Assembly (NCBI GenBank): GCA_031261395.1
Contig: JAISJT010000064.1
Coordinates: 1-41,442 of the forward strand
DNA: 41,442 nucleotides
Reading direction: 5' to 3'
Origin: Eubacteriales Family XIII. Incertae Sedis bacterium
Lineage (GTDB): Bacteria > Bacillota > Clostridia > Peptostreptococcales > Anaerovoracaceae
In this document: piece after piece, positions 17,349 to 27,956 of the stretch
Position numbering within the stretch: position 1 is the first letter of the stretch
Layout of the letters: each line of letters begins with the position of its first letter
The notes under the pieces: model-generated
The model's database searches: none
Told to the model about the DNA's origin: nothing
The model's input: only the letters and a program-made list of their open reading frames with translations
Made by a program: the position numbers and the translations under genes

Positions 17349-17959
17349 TGCGCATCCTCAAAGAGCAGATCTCTTTTGATCCAGCGAATCACGTCGTCTA
17401 TTCCCGTTTCCGCAAACAGGTCGGTCAGCACATAGGGCCTGCTGCCGCGCATTCGCTCTGTATCCGAGACCATGATCTCCAGATCCGCCCGCACATAAGG
17501 CGCGATGTCGATTTTGTTAATGACAAGCAGATCGGATTTTGTGATGCCCGGACCGCCTTTTCGCGGAATCTTGTCCCCTTCCCCAACGTCGATTACAAAG
17601 ATGAGCCCCTCGACCAACTCCGGACTAAAGGTGGCCGCGAGGTTGTCGCCGCCGCTTTCCACAAAGATGATATCGAGACCTGTGAAGCGGGATTTCAGTT
17701 CATCGATCGCATCCAAATTCATCGAGATATCCTCACGCACCGCCGTATGCGGGCAGCCGCCGGTTTCAACGCCTATGATCCGTTCCTCGGCAAGCGCCCC
17801 GGCGCGCACCAAAAAAAGCGCATCTTCTTTTGTAAAGATATCGTTCGTAACGACCCCGATTTCATAGTCGTCCTTCAGTCTTTTGCACAATACGCATATC
17901 AGTGCGGTCTTGCCCGATCCAACAGGACCTCCTACGCCGATTCGGATTGGTTTTCTCAT
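17345..17959 (-). CDS. ureG: Urease accessory GTPase UreG
   Basis: [65 protein letters not shown]. Confidence 0.96.
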   Translation of the reverse strand: MRKPIRIGVGGPVGSGKTALICVLCKRLKDDYEIGVVTNDIFTKEDALFLVRAGALAEERIIGVETGGCPHTAVREDISMNLDAIDELKSRFTGLDIIFVESGGDNLAATFSPELVEGLIFVIDVGEGDKIPRKGGPGITKSDLLVINKIDIAPYVRADLEIMVSDTERMRGSRPYVLTDLFAETGIDDVIRWIKRDLLFEDAQ

Positions 17960-17981
17960 GCGTTTCCCTTCCCGGCCCTTG

Positions 17982-18695
17982 CTATGAAATATACAGTCTG
18001 GACGGCAGATCCTCATGTTTGACGGATGCGATATCGAGACAGGGTGTGAAATTGCAAACGTCAGACAGATCTGTGAGAAGTGCGGCCGCACAAACATCCG
18101 TGACTTGATCCTGCATCCGAAACAAAAGAAACTGCGCCTCGGTATTGCCGAGCGGAATCAATTTGACGCCGCACTGAATCAAACTGCTGAGGCCGCTGAA
18201 AACATAGGCGGAGACGACGTCTGCGGCGTCCAAGCCTGCAAGGGTCAGCGTCACGCCGAACGCAGTGGCATAGTTCACGCCGGGGCAGTCCTGTAGTTCC
18301 AAAAGACATTTCATCTCCGGCGCATCGGGAAACAGCGCTGCGGCAACGCGCAAAAAAGCCTTCCCGGTTTTGATGCTTGCTTCACGGCTTTCCTTCGTCA
18401 GCCGCATAGCCGTGAGCAATTCATTGCATTCGCGAATCCGCTCCGTGTTTCCGTCGACGGCGTGGCGGCAGACGGCGGCGACAAAGGGAGCCTCCGTGCC
18501 TCCTAATACCGACCGGAGATAGGAGTCCGCGAAAGCCTGAAATTCCGCGAGATCACAGACCGCATTTTCATACACATAGGTCTCAAACCCAAAGGAATGA
18601 CTGAATGCGCCCGTTGGAAACGTACCTCCGGCAAACTGCAGCAAAGAGCAGATCCCGGGATGCCCAAAGCCCCGGCCGGCGCCATCTGCCTTCAT
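17982..18695 (-). CDS. ureF: Urease accessory protein UreF
   Basis: [27 protein letters not shown] overlaps ureE stop. Confidence 0.92.
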   Translation of the reverse strand: MKADGAGRGFGHPGICSLLQFAGGTFPTGAFSHSFGFETYVYENAVCDLAEFQAFADSYLRSVLGGTEAPFVAAVCRHAVDGNTERIRECNELLTAMRLTKESREASIKTGKAFLRVAAALFPDAPEMKCLLELQDCPGVNYATAFGVTLTLAGLDAADVVSAYVFSGLSSLIQCGVKLIPLGNTEAQFLLFRMQDQVTDVCAAALLTDLSDVCNFTPCLDIASVKHEDLPSRLYIS

Positions 18696-19195
18696 CTCGT
18701 GTACGTATCCTCATGGTGGTGGACATGCCCATGCCTTGCGCCGGCAGAAGCCTTTGCGCTATCGCCCAAAATCGGTCTCCTTCTGCGTTCGTATGCGGCC
18801 GTGATCTTGGCAAGAATCGTTTCTATCACCGGATCGTAGGGGATCAAAAGATCCTCGCCATCCAAATAGAGAGCCGCATGCATATTGCCGGTGTTGTAAC
18901 AGACAAGCGCCAATTCCCTGTCACTTTTCGGTCTGACGAGTAGGACATCTTCCTCGGAGGCCTGAACCATTACAATAACGCCATCTTCTTCGGCCAACAC
19001 ATCTCCGTCTTTTAGATATTGTCCCTCGGGCAGCGAAACATGGATCCGGCGCCCGCACGTCGTCACGATGCTCTGGTGCGGCCGCTCAAGCTCGCCTCGC
19101 GTCAGCAGCGCAGGATCGATTCGCCGCTCCGCATCCGGCACGGACGCAAAGGCCGCAGCATCCTTTAAGTTTTTCGTGATTTCTTCTACAATCAT
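18692..19195 (-). CDS. ureE: Urease accessory protein UreE with short His-rich tail
   Basis: UreE-like body with C-terminal HGHVHHHED; genomic position. Confidence 0.9.
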   Translation of the reverse strand: MIVEEITKNLKDAAAFASVPDAERRIDPALLTRGELERPHQSIVTTCGRRIHVSLPEGQYLKDGDVLAEEDGVIVMVQASEEDVLLVRPKSDRELALVCYNTGNMHAALYLDGEDLLIPYDPVIETILAKITAAYERRRRPILGDSAKASAGARHGHVHHHEDTYTR

Positions 19196-19201
19196 ATATC
19201 G

Positions 19202-20917
19202 TTACCGGAAAAAATATCGCTGCCCAAGCGCGACCTCGCGGCTCGGCTCACACGTAATATGCTCTCCGTCGATCATCACTTTGTAGGTCTCCGGATCCAC
19301 GGTGATATTCGGACAGAAATGATTCCGGATCATATCTGCCTTTGTCAGGCTTCGGGTATTCCGGACAGGAAGAAGCTTCCCGGCAGACCCCGGCAGCTGA
19401 TCTGCAAGGCCGCACCGGATGGCTGCCTCCGTGACGAATATTTTTGAAAGTCTGTCCGGGTTGCCGCCGAAAGCTCCGTATTGAGGCCGGTACAAAACCG
19501 GTTCACACCAGGGGAGCGAGGCATTGGCGTCTCCGGACGGCGACCATACAAGGAAACCGCTTTTCAGCACCATCTCGGGCTTTGCACCAAAAAACTCCGC
19601 TTTCCAAATCACGATATCGGCAATTTTTCCGGTCTCAAGGGAGCCGATGTACTCGCTGACGCCAAACGTGATAGCGGGATTGATCGTGTATTTCGCGAGA
19701 TAGCGCAAAATGCGTTCGTTGTCGCTGCCCTGCTCTTCCTCCTTGAGCGGGCCTCTCTGCCGCTTCATTTTGGAAGCGAGCTGCCACGTCCTAAGGATCG
19801 ACTCACCGACTCTGCCCATCCCCTGTGAGTCTGAGCCGAGCATGCTGATAGCTCCCAGATCATGCAGCACATCTTCCGCCGCGATCGTTTCACCACGGAT
19901 CCTGGAATCGGCAAATGCGATATCCTCCGGCACGCGAGGGTTGAGGTGATGCGCGATCATGATCATATCCAGATGTTCATCCAGCGTATTCACCGTATAC
20001 GGATTGGTAGGATTGGTCGAGGACGGCAGGATATTGCGCTCCCCGCAAACCTTGATCACATCCGGGGCGTGACCTCCGCCAGCGCCTTCTGTATGATAGG
20101 CATGCATGGTCCGGCCCGCGATCGCATCCAAGGTGCTTTCGACGAAGCCGCTTTCGTTCAAGGTATCCGTGTGGATTTGAACCTGGAAATCATACTCGTC
20201 CGCGACCTTCAGGCAGCTATCGATCACGGCCGGCGAGGCCAGCCAATCCTCGTGGATCTTCATCCCGATCGCGCCGCTCTCGGCCTGCTCGCGAATGATA
20301 TTAGGCAGACAGGAATTGCCGCGGCCAAGTATTCCGCCGTTCATTGGAAGCCCCTCAAAAGATTCGATCATCCGGTGCAAATTGAAACGGCCCGGCGCTT
20401 CAATGCTGAGCGTCTTGCCGCCGTTGCCGCCGCCGAGCATCGTCGTGAGTCCATTGCTGAGCGCTTCCCACGCCTGCCCCGGCGCCTCGAAATGCACATG
20501 AACGTCGATCCCCCCGGCTGTTGCGATCATGCCGTGATCCCCTGTAATGATTTCCGTACTTGCGCTGATGATCAGCCCCGGCGTGATGTCCATCACATCC
20601 GGATTGCCGGCCTTGCCCACGCCGACGATCCGGCCGTCTTTGATTCCGATATCCCCTTTGACAACACCAAGGATCGGATCCAGGATCACCATGTTCGTAA
20701 TAACAGTGTCGAGTCCGCCCTCGTCCGAGGTGATACCCGGCTTCTGCCCCATGCCGTCCCTGATCGTTTTGCCGCCGCCCGCCACGGCCTCGTCCCCATA
20801 CACCGTATAGTCGTCCTTGATCTCGGCAATCAGGCCGGTATCGCTTAGATGAATCTTGTCCCCTTTTGTCGGGCCGAATATGTCACCGTATTCTCTGCGA
20901 TTGATTGTAAATGACAT
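19202..20917 (-). CDS. ureC: Urease alpha subunit UreC (divergent)
   Basis: [81 protein letters not shown]. Confidence 0.93.
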   Translation of the reverse strand: MSFTINRREYGDIFGPTKGDKIHLSDTGLIAEIKDDYTVYGDEAVAGGGKTIRDGMGQKPGITSDEGGLDTVITNMVILDPILGVVKGDIGIKDGRIVGVGKAGNPDVMDITPGLIISASTEIITGDHGMIATAGGIDVHVHFEAPGQAWEALSNGLTTMLGGGNGGKTLSIEAPGRFNLHRMIESFEGLPMNGGILGRGNSCLPNIIREQAESGAIGMKIHEDWLASPAVIDSCLKVADEYDFQVQIHTDTLNESGFVESTLDAIAGRTMHAYHTEGAGGGHAPDVIKVCGERNILPSSTNPTNPYTVNTLDEHLDMIMIAHHLNPRVPEDIAFADSRIRGETIAAEDVLHDLGAISMLGSDSQGMGRVGESILRTWQLASKMKRQRGPLKEEEQGSDNERILRYLAKYTINPAITFGVSEYIGSLETGKIADIVIWKAEFFGAKPEMVLKSGFLVWSPSGDANASLPWCEPVLYRPQYGAFGGNPDRLSKIFVTEAAIRCGLADQLPGSAGKLLPVRNTRSLTKADMIRNHFCPNITVDPETYKVMIDGEHITCEPSREVALGQRYFFR

Positions 20918-21303
20918 TATTTCGCTCGCTCTCTTTCACACTTTTCATGCATTCTGCGCAAAGCAGCCTCCCGTGTGGTCTTGTCCGCAGCAAAGCCCAT
21001 CGTCAATCCGTTGAAGCCCATTATTTTCTGCGCCCCCGAATATGATACCAGCCGAATCCTCTTGTCTTCCCCCGGTTCAAATCGCACCGCCGTTCCCGAG
21101 GGAATGTCAAGATGCAGTCCGAAGGTTTTTTCCCTGTCGAATTTCAACGCAAAATTGCACTCAAAAAAATGGTAATGCGAGCCCACCTGAATCGGCCGGT
21201 CGCCCAGATTGGATACAATCAGTTCTATGGCGTCCTTTCCCTGATTGATTTCAATATCGTCTTCCGCAAAAATAATTTCGCCGATTTTGTATTCTTCTAT
21301 CAT
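20917..21303 (-). CDS. ureB: Urease beta subunit UreB
   Basis: [59 protein letters not shown]. Confidence 0.95.
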   Translation of the reverse strand: MIEEYKIGEIIFAEDDIEINQGKDAIELIVSNLGDRPIQVGSHYHFFECNFALKFDREKTFGLHLDIPSGTAVRFEPGEDKRIRLVSYSGAQKIMGFNGLTMGFAADKTTREAALRRMHEKCERERAK

Positions 21304-21317
21304 CTGCTGCTGCGTCC

Positions 21318-21677
21318 TCAGTAATCAAGCGACAGCAACTGTTCTTTGGAAATCGCGTCGCTCTGTTTTTCAAGCCGAATCGGTTCATGAACCGTCAAAA
21401 GTTTGTTTCCGTCGGGCAGCATCACTTCGAGCTGAATCATCGGAATCAGATTTTCACTGCCTTCCATCACATCTTCTTTTGAGATGATTTTGGAACCGAG
21501 GCTGATCAGATCGGCGAGGGAATCCCCGCCGCTTCTCGCCCTTTCAAGCAATTCGTCACAAATGATTGCGGTCGCCTCAATATAGTTTAGCTTTACCCCG
21601 CGCTTCCAGCGGCGTCTTGCGATTTCCGCGACGCCAAAGATCGTCAGACGCTCCTGTTCTTTGAGTGTCAGTTTCAT
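21318..21677 (-). CDS. ureA: Urease gamma subunit UreA
   Basis: [50 protein letters not shown]. Confidence 0.93.
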   Translation of the reverse strand: MKLTLKEQERLTIFGVAEIARRRWKRGVKLNYIEATAIICDELLERARSGGDSLADLISLGSKIISKEDVMEGSENLIPMIQLEVMLPDGNKLLTVHEPIRLEKQSDAISKEQLLSLDY

Positions 21678-21681
21678 GTGC

Positions 21682-22287
21682 TTACAGCTGAAAACGCAGC
21701 TTTGCGCAGGCAGTGAGCGACTCGACAATCCGATCAAATGTCATGGATCCGCTGTTGATCATGAGGTCACGGTATTTCGGAGAATCAAAGCGTTCCCCGG
21801 TATAGTGCGTATAGTACGAGCTTCTCTCGCTGTCGACTCGTTTGATGTGTTTTTCAACAGCGTCGTAGTTGAACCCAAGATGACTCAGGCAATAATTGAA
21901 GCGATCGTGATAGGACGCATAGACAAAAATATTGTAAAGATCACGAAACCCGGCCTCTGTCAAAATAAAATCGGCACATCTCCCGACGATCACACAATCT
22001 TTACTTTTTGCCAAATCAATGATGATATCCCTTTCGATCTCAAACAGCTTGTCCTGTTTTTCGCCTCTGCCGACGCCGAGAGGATACATCATCCGCATGT
22101 ATTTGGGCGTCTTGTTGCGATCGTCGATCTCCATGAGCTCGTAGACAGGCTTGCCCAAATCCTCAGCCGCCTTCTCAATGATATCGCGATCAATATATTC
22201 AAAACCGAGTCTCTGTGCAAGCTGCTCTGCGATAGGTCTTCCCAAGCTCCCGAATTGTCTCGCCACGGTGATCACGTGAGTACTCAT
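21682..22287 (-). CDS. Cytidylate kinase-like family protein
   Basis: STHVITVARQFGSLGRPIAEQLAQRLGFEYIDRDIIEKAA...CVIVGRCADFIL. Confidence 0.85.
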   Translation of the reverse strand: MSTHVITVARQFGSLGRPIAEQLAQRLGFEYIDRDIIEKAAEDLGKPVYELMEIDDRNKTPKYMRMMYPLGVGRGEKQDKLFEIERDIIIDLAKSKDCVIVGRCADFILTEAGFRDLYNIFVYASYHDRFNYCLSHLGFNYDAVEKHIKRVDSERSSYYTHYTGERFDSPKYRDLMINSGSMTFDRIVESLTACAKLRFQL

Positions 22288-22367
22288 AAAATCTCCTTTA
22301 CAAACCTGCGCGGAGGTCCTCACCCCTCAGGGTCTTTTCCTCCGCGCAGATCAATACCCCAAAGCCC

Positions 22368-23507
22368 TTATTTGTGTGCGTCCAAATAGATCGCCGAAAC
22401 AAACTCGTAGTTTGCGGCATCCTCTTCAACAGGCGCCTTATCCCAACTCGGGTCTACAAATTCGTTTGTATAATACTGCGATGCATCGATTGCTTTGCTG
22501 ATTGCACCGGCTGCCAAAAGGTTGTCTGCCGCATTCTGCGCATATGCCAAATCCATGTATCCGATGCCCTTTTCGACTCTTGCCTTCTGCTCTTCCTCTG
22601 TACGGCCGAGTTCCATTTCATTGGTACCCTTTGCTGCGCCGACAGCGCCTTCCCAGTCGATCTTGAGGTCGGGACGGGTGTACAGCGTGATATCCGCTGC
22701 AGCTTCAGGATTGAGGTACAGGAAGTACTGACCCTTTGCAAAGGCCTTGATAAAGGATCTTACCAAATCGGGATCATTCTCAATGATGTCGTTGCTCGTG
22801 ATGAGCGTGTTGGAAAGCTGTGGTGCAACCTGGTTTCCGTCAAGATAACCAAAGTCGTAGCCCTGACCAAGCAACTGATAATATTCGTTGAGCCAGGTGC
22901 CAAGGGTCGGCGTCTGACCGGAAGCACATGCCTCAAAACGGCCTGCGCCAAAACTGATCATTTCTATCTGCTCGGGATCAAGGCCGGCCTTGAACAGGAT
23001 CGGCGTGTAGAGCGGCGTCCAGGCCTCGCTGCCGAGAGCCATCTGCTTGCCTTCAAGATCAGACCAATCGGAAATGCCGGAGTCTTTGTTGTAGGCAACG
23101 CCGAAGATCTGAATCGAGCAGTAGCTGCAGATTGCCGTCACATTGTCAACACCCGCATCCAGAGAAGACATGAACACACCCGGTGAGGGGTAGCTGAACT
23201 GCGCCGTACCCGCAGCGACCATCTTCACATCGTCCGTGCCGAGCTGCTCGACAAATTCGATATCAATTCCTTCTTCTTCGAAATATCCGAGGTAGTCTGC
23301 CGCAAACAGCGCAACCTGGTCAAACGAGTCAAGGGCTACCGGTCCTACAAAAGTGACTTTTTTCAGGCCGGAATTCGCCGTCCCCGTATCGGCGTCTCCG
23401 CTTCCCTTATCACTGCTTGTACTTCCGCCTCCCCCGCCGCAACCTGCAAGCGCAAGCGCAACTGCCATTACCATTACCAACAACGTACACAATAACTTCT
23501 TTTTCAT
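22368..23507 (-). CDS. ABC transporter substrate-binding lipoprotein (NMT1/THI5/SsuA-like)
   Basis: Lipobox LALAGCGGGGG; ADYLGYFEEEGIDIEFV; GTAQFSYPSPGVFMS; SD AGGAGAG before the ATG. Confidence 0.9.
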   Translation of the reverse strand: MKKKLLCTLLVMVMAVALALAGCGGGGGSTSSDKGSGDADTGTANSGLKKVTFVGPVALDSFDQVALFAADYLGYFEEEGIDIEFVEQLGTDDVKMVAAGTAQFSYPSPGVFMSSLDAGVDNVTAICSYCSIQIFGVAYNKDSGISDWSDLEGKQMALGSEAWTPLYTPILFKAGLDPEQIEMISFGAGRFEACASGQTPTLGTWLNEYYQLLGQGYDFGYLDGNQVAPQLSNTLITSNDIIENDPDLVRSFIKAFAKGQYFLYLNPEAAADITLYTRPDLKIDWEGAVGAAKGTNEMELGRTEEEQKARVEKGIGYMDLAYAQNAADNLLAAGAISKAIDASQYYTNEFVDPSWDKAPVEEDAANYEFVSAIYLDAHK

Positions 23508-23563
23508 ACTCTCCTCCATTCTGAACCAAGAACTGCTTATTTGATCTTTCCCTGCGTCCGGGC

Positions 23564-24334
23564 CTACCATTTGATCTGCCTTTCCACGATGGAAATGATG
23601 CCGTATATCAGGATGCCAAGCACCGCGATGTAAACGATGCATGAAAATGCATCCGCTGTTTTCGAAAAATTAATAAAATAAATGATCCGGCTTCCCAGTC
23701 CCGCTTTACCGCCAACGATTTCCGAGGCGACGCCCGTGACCATCGCCATGATGCTGGCGAGCCGGATCCCGGTGAATACACCGTGAATCCCATCGGGGAA
23801 AATACACTGTGTGAAGGTCTGCACCTTGTTGGCCTTCAGAGACTTCATGAGCTCCAGCCGCTCGGGATTGACATTGATAAAGGCAACCACCGAATTGAGG
23901 TTGACGAGCGGGAAGGCCTGGATGATGATCGCGATGATCTTCACATCCGGGCCGGTACCGAGTACGAGCATCATCATCGGCACCAGCGTCACCATCGGAA
24001 TACAGCACAAGGCAATGATGAGCGGCGTGAGCGCTGCGCTGAGCAGCGAAAATGAAGAGATCAGAACCGCGATCACAAGACCGATAGCCACCGCGAGCAA
24101 AAACCCTACGATGATGTTGATATATGTAGACAGGATATCGGGAAGCAGTTCCTTGAAATCCGCAGTCAGTGCGACGCCTACATCGGTGGGACGTGCAAGC
24201 ATCCATTTGGGGATATTGCCGGCGATGCACGCGATCTGCCATACGGCCAAAAGTATAATGATCAATACGACCGGCGGCAGTCCTGTGCTAAGAAGGCGCA
24301 TGATCGGTTTGTTTTTCAATGCATAATTTTCCAT
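23564..24334 (-). CDS. ABC transporter permease (SsuC/TauC-like) 1
   Basis: Multi-TM; EAA-type loop ELMKSLKANKVQTFTQCIFPDGIHGVFTGIRLAS. Confidence 0.9.
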   Translation of the reverse strand: MENYALKNKPIMRLLSTGLPPVVLIIILLAVWQIACIAGNIPKWMLARPTDVGVALTADFKELLPDILSTYINIIVGFLLAVAIGLVIAVLISSFSLLSAALTPLIIALCCIPMVTLVPMMMLVLGTGPDVKIIAIIIQAFPLVNLNSVVAFINVNPERLELMKSLKANKVQTFTQCIFPDGIHGVFTGIRLASIMAMVTGVASEIVGGKAGLGSRIIYFINFSKTADAFSCIVYIAVLGILIYGIISIVERQIKW

Positions 24335-24349
24335 GTGCTGTCCCTGCTC

Positions 24350-25177
24350 CTATTTGATCTTTGCGAGTTCTATTTTGCCGATCAGATTTTCGATTTCCGT
24401 ACAGTATTCCCCAAACCGTTCTTCACCTATGAGGTCCAGCGTGCGTTCCTCGCCCAGATCGATTTTGATATCGGCTATGACCCTTCCGGGGTGTGACTCC
24501 ATCACGTAGACGCGCTCGCTCAAAAGCACCGCTTCTTCCACGTTGTGCGTGATGAATATGATCGTCGTGCCGGTGTCTTTCCATATTTTCAGCAGCTCCA
24601 TATTGAGCGTTTCGCGCGTGCTCTCGTCGAGTGCGCCGTATGGCTCATCCATCATCAGAATATCCGGACTGTGTATCATGCCGCGGATCACGCCGATGCG
24701 CTGACTCATACCGCCCGATATCTCTGCGGGGTAAGCATTGGCGTACTCAAGCATACCCACGCCGTCAAGCAGGCTGTTTGCCCTCTCGTCGTATTCCTTC
24801 AAGTCTTTCCCGTAGATCTTCAGCGGGAGCATCACGTTTTCCTTGACCGTGAACCACGGGTAGAGATTTGGAATTTGGAAGATGAACCCGAGTTTTTGTA
24901 TCTGTTCGCTGCTGAGCGGAACATTGTTGTCGTAGGTAAAGCCATCCACGGTGATCGAGCCTTCCGTAGGCTTGATGATGTCGTCGACCATGCGGATGAT
25001 GGTCGACTTGCCGCAGCCGCTGGGCCCGACGATCGAGACAAATTCGCCTTTTTCAAACCGCATGCTGATGTCCTTTAGCGCGGCGATAGAGTGCTTGCGC
25101 GTTTGAAAAACCTTGCTTACGTTTTCTATCGAGATATACGATTTTTCCAAAGCACTACTCCTTTCCCTTACTTCCAA
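24350..25177 (-). CDS. ABC transporter ATPase (SsuB/TauB-like) 1
   Basis: Walker A GPSGCGKST; signature SGGMSQR; Walker B ILMMDEPYGALD. Confidence 0.95.
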   Translation of the reverse strand: MEVRERSSALEKSYISIENVSKVFQTRKHSIAALKDISMRFEKGEFVSIVGPSGCGKSTIIRMVDDIIKPTEGSITVDGFTYDNNVPLSSEQIQKLGFIFQIPNLYPWFTVKENVMLPLKIYGKDLKEYDERANSLLDGVGMLEYANAYPAEISGGMSQRIGVIRGMIHSPDILMMDEPYGALDESTRETLNMELLKIWKDTGTTIIFITHNVEEAVLLSERVYVMESHPGRVIADIKIDLGEERTLDLIGEERFGEYCTEIENLIGKIELAKIK

Positions 25178-25923
25178 GTGACAATGCGGCTTTCGATCAC
25201 AGACACGATCATATAGAGTGCAACGCCGAGTATGGCGGCGACCACGATCGCGGCATAGGCCAAGTCCGTTGCCGACAAAGAAGAGGCGACCTGGATCCTA
25301 TAGCCCAATCCGCCCTGACCTACCGAGATGTCGGCGCTCATGGCGGCAATCGTACAAAGGATACAGCCGAGCTTGAGCCCGGTGAAGATCTGCGGCATCG
25401 CGTTCGGAACCGTCACCCTGAAAAACGATTCCCATTTCCGGCAGCCGAGCGCCCGCATGAGTTCCTTTTTCGCTTCAGGCACATAGATGAACCCCGACAG
25501 GCTGTTGACGGCAATGACAGGCGTACACTGCAGGACAACGATCAGGATCTTCAGCGTGGGATCCACACCCCAAAAGAGTTTGAAGATCGGTACAAGCGTT
25601 GCCATCGGCGTGAGCATCAGTATGATGAGTACCGGCATGATGCTGCGCACCGCGAGGGTAAACTGCGAAGAGATCGCCGCGATGACAAATCCAAGCGGTA
25701 CCGCGATGCAGTAGCCGATGAGCATGACTTTGACAGAGGCCATCGTATCCAAAAGGATCGTGCCGCGGAAGTTTTCAACAAGCGCTGTGCCGACCTCCCC
25801 GGGTTTTGGCAGCACATGAAACGAAATATTTGTGACCGTGCAAATGATTTGCCACAGGATGATCAAGAGGATGATGACGATGATCGGTGCGCATATATTG
25901 ACTGCTTTTGAATTTATTTTCAT
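25168..25923 (-). CDS. ABC transporter permease 2
   Basis: Multi-TM; EAA loop ELMRALGCRKWESFFRVTVPNAMPQIFTGLKLG. Confidence 0.9.
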   Translation of the reverse strand: MKINSKAVNICAPIIVIILLIILWQIICTVTNISFHVLPKPGEVGTALVENFRGTILLDTMASVKVMLIGYCIAVPLGFVIAAISSQFTLAVRSIMPVLIILMLTPMATLVPIFKLFWGVDPTLKILIVVLQCTPVIAVNSLSGFIYVPEAKKELMRALGCRKWESFFRVTVPNAMPQIFTGLKLGCILCTIAAMSADISVGQGGLGYRIQVASSLSATDLAYAAIVVAAILGVALYMIVSVIESRIVTWK

Positions 25924-25937
25924 ATCAATTCACTTCC

Positions 25938-26738
25938 TCAGTTCTGACGCGGTGTATCCAGCGACCTTACGATCCGTGCAAGCTCGGTGCGAAGTTTTAG
26001 ATAGATTGGGTTCAGCGCGAGATTGTTCACTCTTTCTTCGTAGGTGAGCGGGACTTCGATCTCGTGAACGATCCGTGAAGGCGAGTTTGACATCACCAAG
26101 ACTCTGCCGCCAAGATACAGCGCTTCGTTTTCATTGTTTGTGATCATGACGCAAGTCTTCTGCGTTGTATGCCATATCCGCAACAGCTCCTGGTTGAGGG
26201 TCTTTCGCGTGATGGCGTCCAATGCGCCGAAGGGCTGATCCAGCATGAGGATGTCAGGATCGCTCACCAACGCTCTGGCGATAGAGGTCCGCTGACGCAT
26301 CCCGCCCGACAACTCGCGCGGGATACAGTCCCAGTAATTCTGCAAACCGACCAGCTCCAGCGCCTCCATCACTTTCGCTTTGTTCTCCGCCTTGTCCTTT
26401 TGACCGAATACCTTGAGCGGTAGTTCTACGTTTTTGTACACGGTCAGCCATTCAAGCAGATTGTCGCCCTGAAAGACGATACCCATTTTTTTCTGTAGTT
26501 CTTTGGACACCTGTTTGCCGGGCGAGATGCCGTCAAAGATGATCTCGCCCCCATCGCGCGGTATGATGCCTTCCATGATTTTGATCAGGGTCGATTTGCC
26601 GCATCCGCTGTTCCCCATGATGCAAACAAACTCTTTTTCCCGGATACTCAGGTCAATCCCGTCGAGCACATGGATCAGCTCGCCTTTTCCTTCAAATGAT
26701 TTTTTGATCCCGGTCAGTGTATAAAAATCCGACATCAC
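25938..26738 (-). CDS. ABC transporter ATPase 2
   Basis: GNSGCGKST; LSGGMRQRTSIARAL; DILMLDQPFGALD. Confidence 0.95.
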   Translation of the reverse strand: MMSDFYTLTGIKKSFEGKGELIHVLDGIDLSIREKEFVCIMGNSGCGKSTLIKIMEGIIPRDGGEIIFDGISPGKQVSKELQKKMGIVFQGDNLLEWLTVYKNVELPLKVFGQKDKAENKAKVMEALELVGLQNYWDCIPRELSGGMRQRTSIARALVSDPDILMLDQPFGALDAITRKTLNQELLRIWHTTQKTCVMITNNENEALYLGGRVLVMSNSPSRIVHEIEVPLTYEERVNNLALNPIYLKLRTELARIVRSLDTPRQN

Positions 26739-26756
26739 GCCTCCTATCCCCGGCCC

Positions 26757-27005
26757 CTACTCTGAGTAGATGTTCGAGAAAAGTGCACAGTAAAATGCAC
26801 ACGCACAACTGTATTCTTCGAGTACGAGCGGAGAAATCATTTCCTCTACTGTCTTGTACTCATCGTGACCGACGCGAACCGTCTTTTGACCGACGGCGCT
26901 GATGATCTCCGCCTTTGTTGTCGGAAACAGAATGGGCGCCATCGCCTTATGCATGAAGTGCATGTCGGCCAAAAACGGATTACCTTCTATTGTGTAGAAA
27001 TACAT
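26757..27005 (-). CDS. 82-aa uncharacterised protein (faint DUF2795-like pattern)
   Basis: MYFYTIEGNPFLADMHFMHKAMAPILFPTTKAEIISAVGQKTVRVGHDEYKTVEEMISPLVLEEY...; colinear with operon. Confidence 0.6.
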   Translation of the reverse strand: MYFYTIEGNPFLADMHFMHKAMAPILFPTTKAEIISAVGQKTVRVGHDEYKTVEEMISPLVLEEYSCACAFYCALFSNIYSE

Positions 27006-27038
27006 AATTCTTTCCTCCCTTTCTCGTTTTCGATCGCC

Positions 27039-27956
27039 TTAGTATTTATAAGCGTTGTACGGCATGTTGGCCTGGCCAAAACCGTTGTCATCCGGATTTG
27101 ACGCGCCGCGATTCTTGTATGTATACATCGGATTGGAGTGAACAGCCTGCCTCTTCATATGATCGATAATACCGGGATAGAGATCGGCCTTGATCACATA
27201 GGGTATCCCGGTCGGAGCCTGAATGATCTCCGTACCGTCCGGATTGTAAATCGTACTTTCGCCGAAATAGTTGTAGTATTCGTCGATGCCGGCGGTGTTG
27301 CAGCTGACAACGTAGACCTGATTGCAGTAAGCGCCGGCCTTGTTGGTGATTTGCATGGCGCGGTCGTAAGGAGCCATGTAATGAGAAATACGAACGATGA
27401 TGTTGGCGCCGTTGACAGCAGCCTCTCTCCAAATTTCGGGATAGTCTCCGTCTGCACAGATAATGAGTCCGATCTTCGCGCCCTTAGGACCATCCATAAG
27501 GACGGGGCACGCGCCGCCGGCCTGCGTCGGCTCGCCCGGTGTCCATGGATTCATCTTCACATACTTGTGGACGATCTCGCCATCAGGATTGACGATGATG
27601 CCTGTATTGTCACAGAAACGACCGTCTTTCGGCTTGATCCAGGGATTGAAGATCCCCCAGACCCCGAGTTCCTTGCACTTGTCCTTGACGCGCTGTACCT
27701 GAGGACCGTCGATATCGAGCAAAAATCCGGCCCACTTCCCTGCATGATACCCCTGAAATGCGCACTCGGGGCTGACAAAGAGATCGAATCCGGGGAAACC
27801 CGCCGAAGCCTGATCCATTCTCGCCAGGATCTGTGAAACATTGTCGTCAATCTCTTCCCAGGTTGCTGCACTCTTGGGGCAAAACTGCGAAACAACGACA
27901 CTGAGCGCCTCTGTTTCAATCTTTCCGTGCAAAGCATAAAAATTTCCGATGTTCAT
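27039..27956 (-). CDS. Nitrilase-superfamily amidase (aliphatic amidase/formamidase AmiE/AmiF-like)
   Basis: GFPGFDLFVSPECAFQGYHAGKW (Glu), KYVKMNPWTPGEP (Lys), IGLIICADGDYPEIWREAA (Cys). Confidence 0.85.
   Translation of the reverse strand: MNIGNFYALHGKIETEALSVVVSQFCPKSAATWEEIDDNVSQILARMDQASAGFPGFDLFVSPECAFQGYHAGKWAGFLLDIDGPQVQRVKDKCKELGVWGIFNPWIKPKDGRFCDNTGIIVNPDGEIVHKYVKMNPWTPGEPTQAGGACPVLMDGPKGAKIGLIICADGDYPEIWREAAVNGANIIVRISHYMAPYDRAMQITNKAGAYCNQVYVVSCNTAGIDEYYNYFGESTIYNPDGTEIIQAPTGIPYVIKADLYPGIIDHMKRQAVHSNPMYTYKNRGASNPDDNGFGQANMPYNAYKY

Noticed and set aside
22368-26738. Urea-specific Urt ABC transporter
   Set aside because: Permeases and ATPases are SsuBC/TauBC-type, not the branched-chain-amino-acid-like Urt type.
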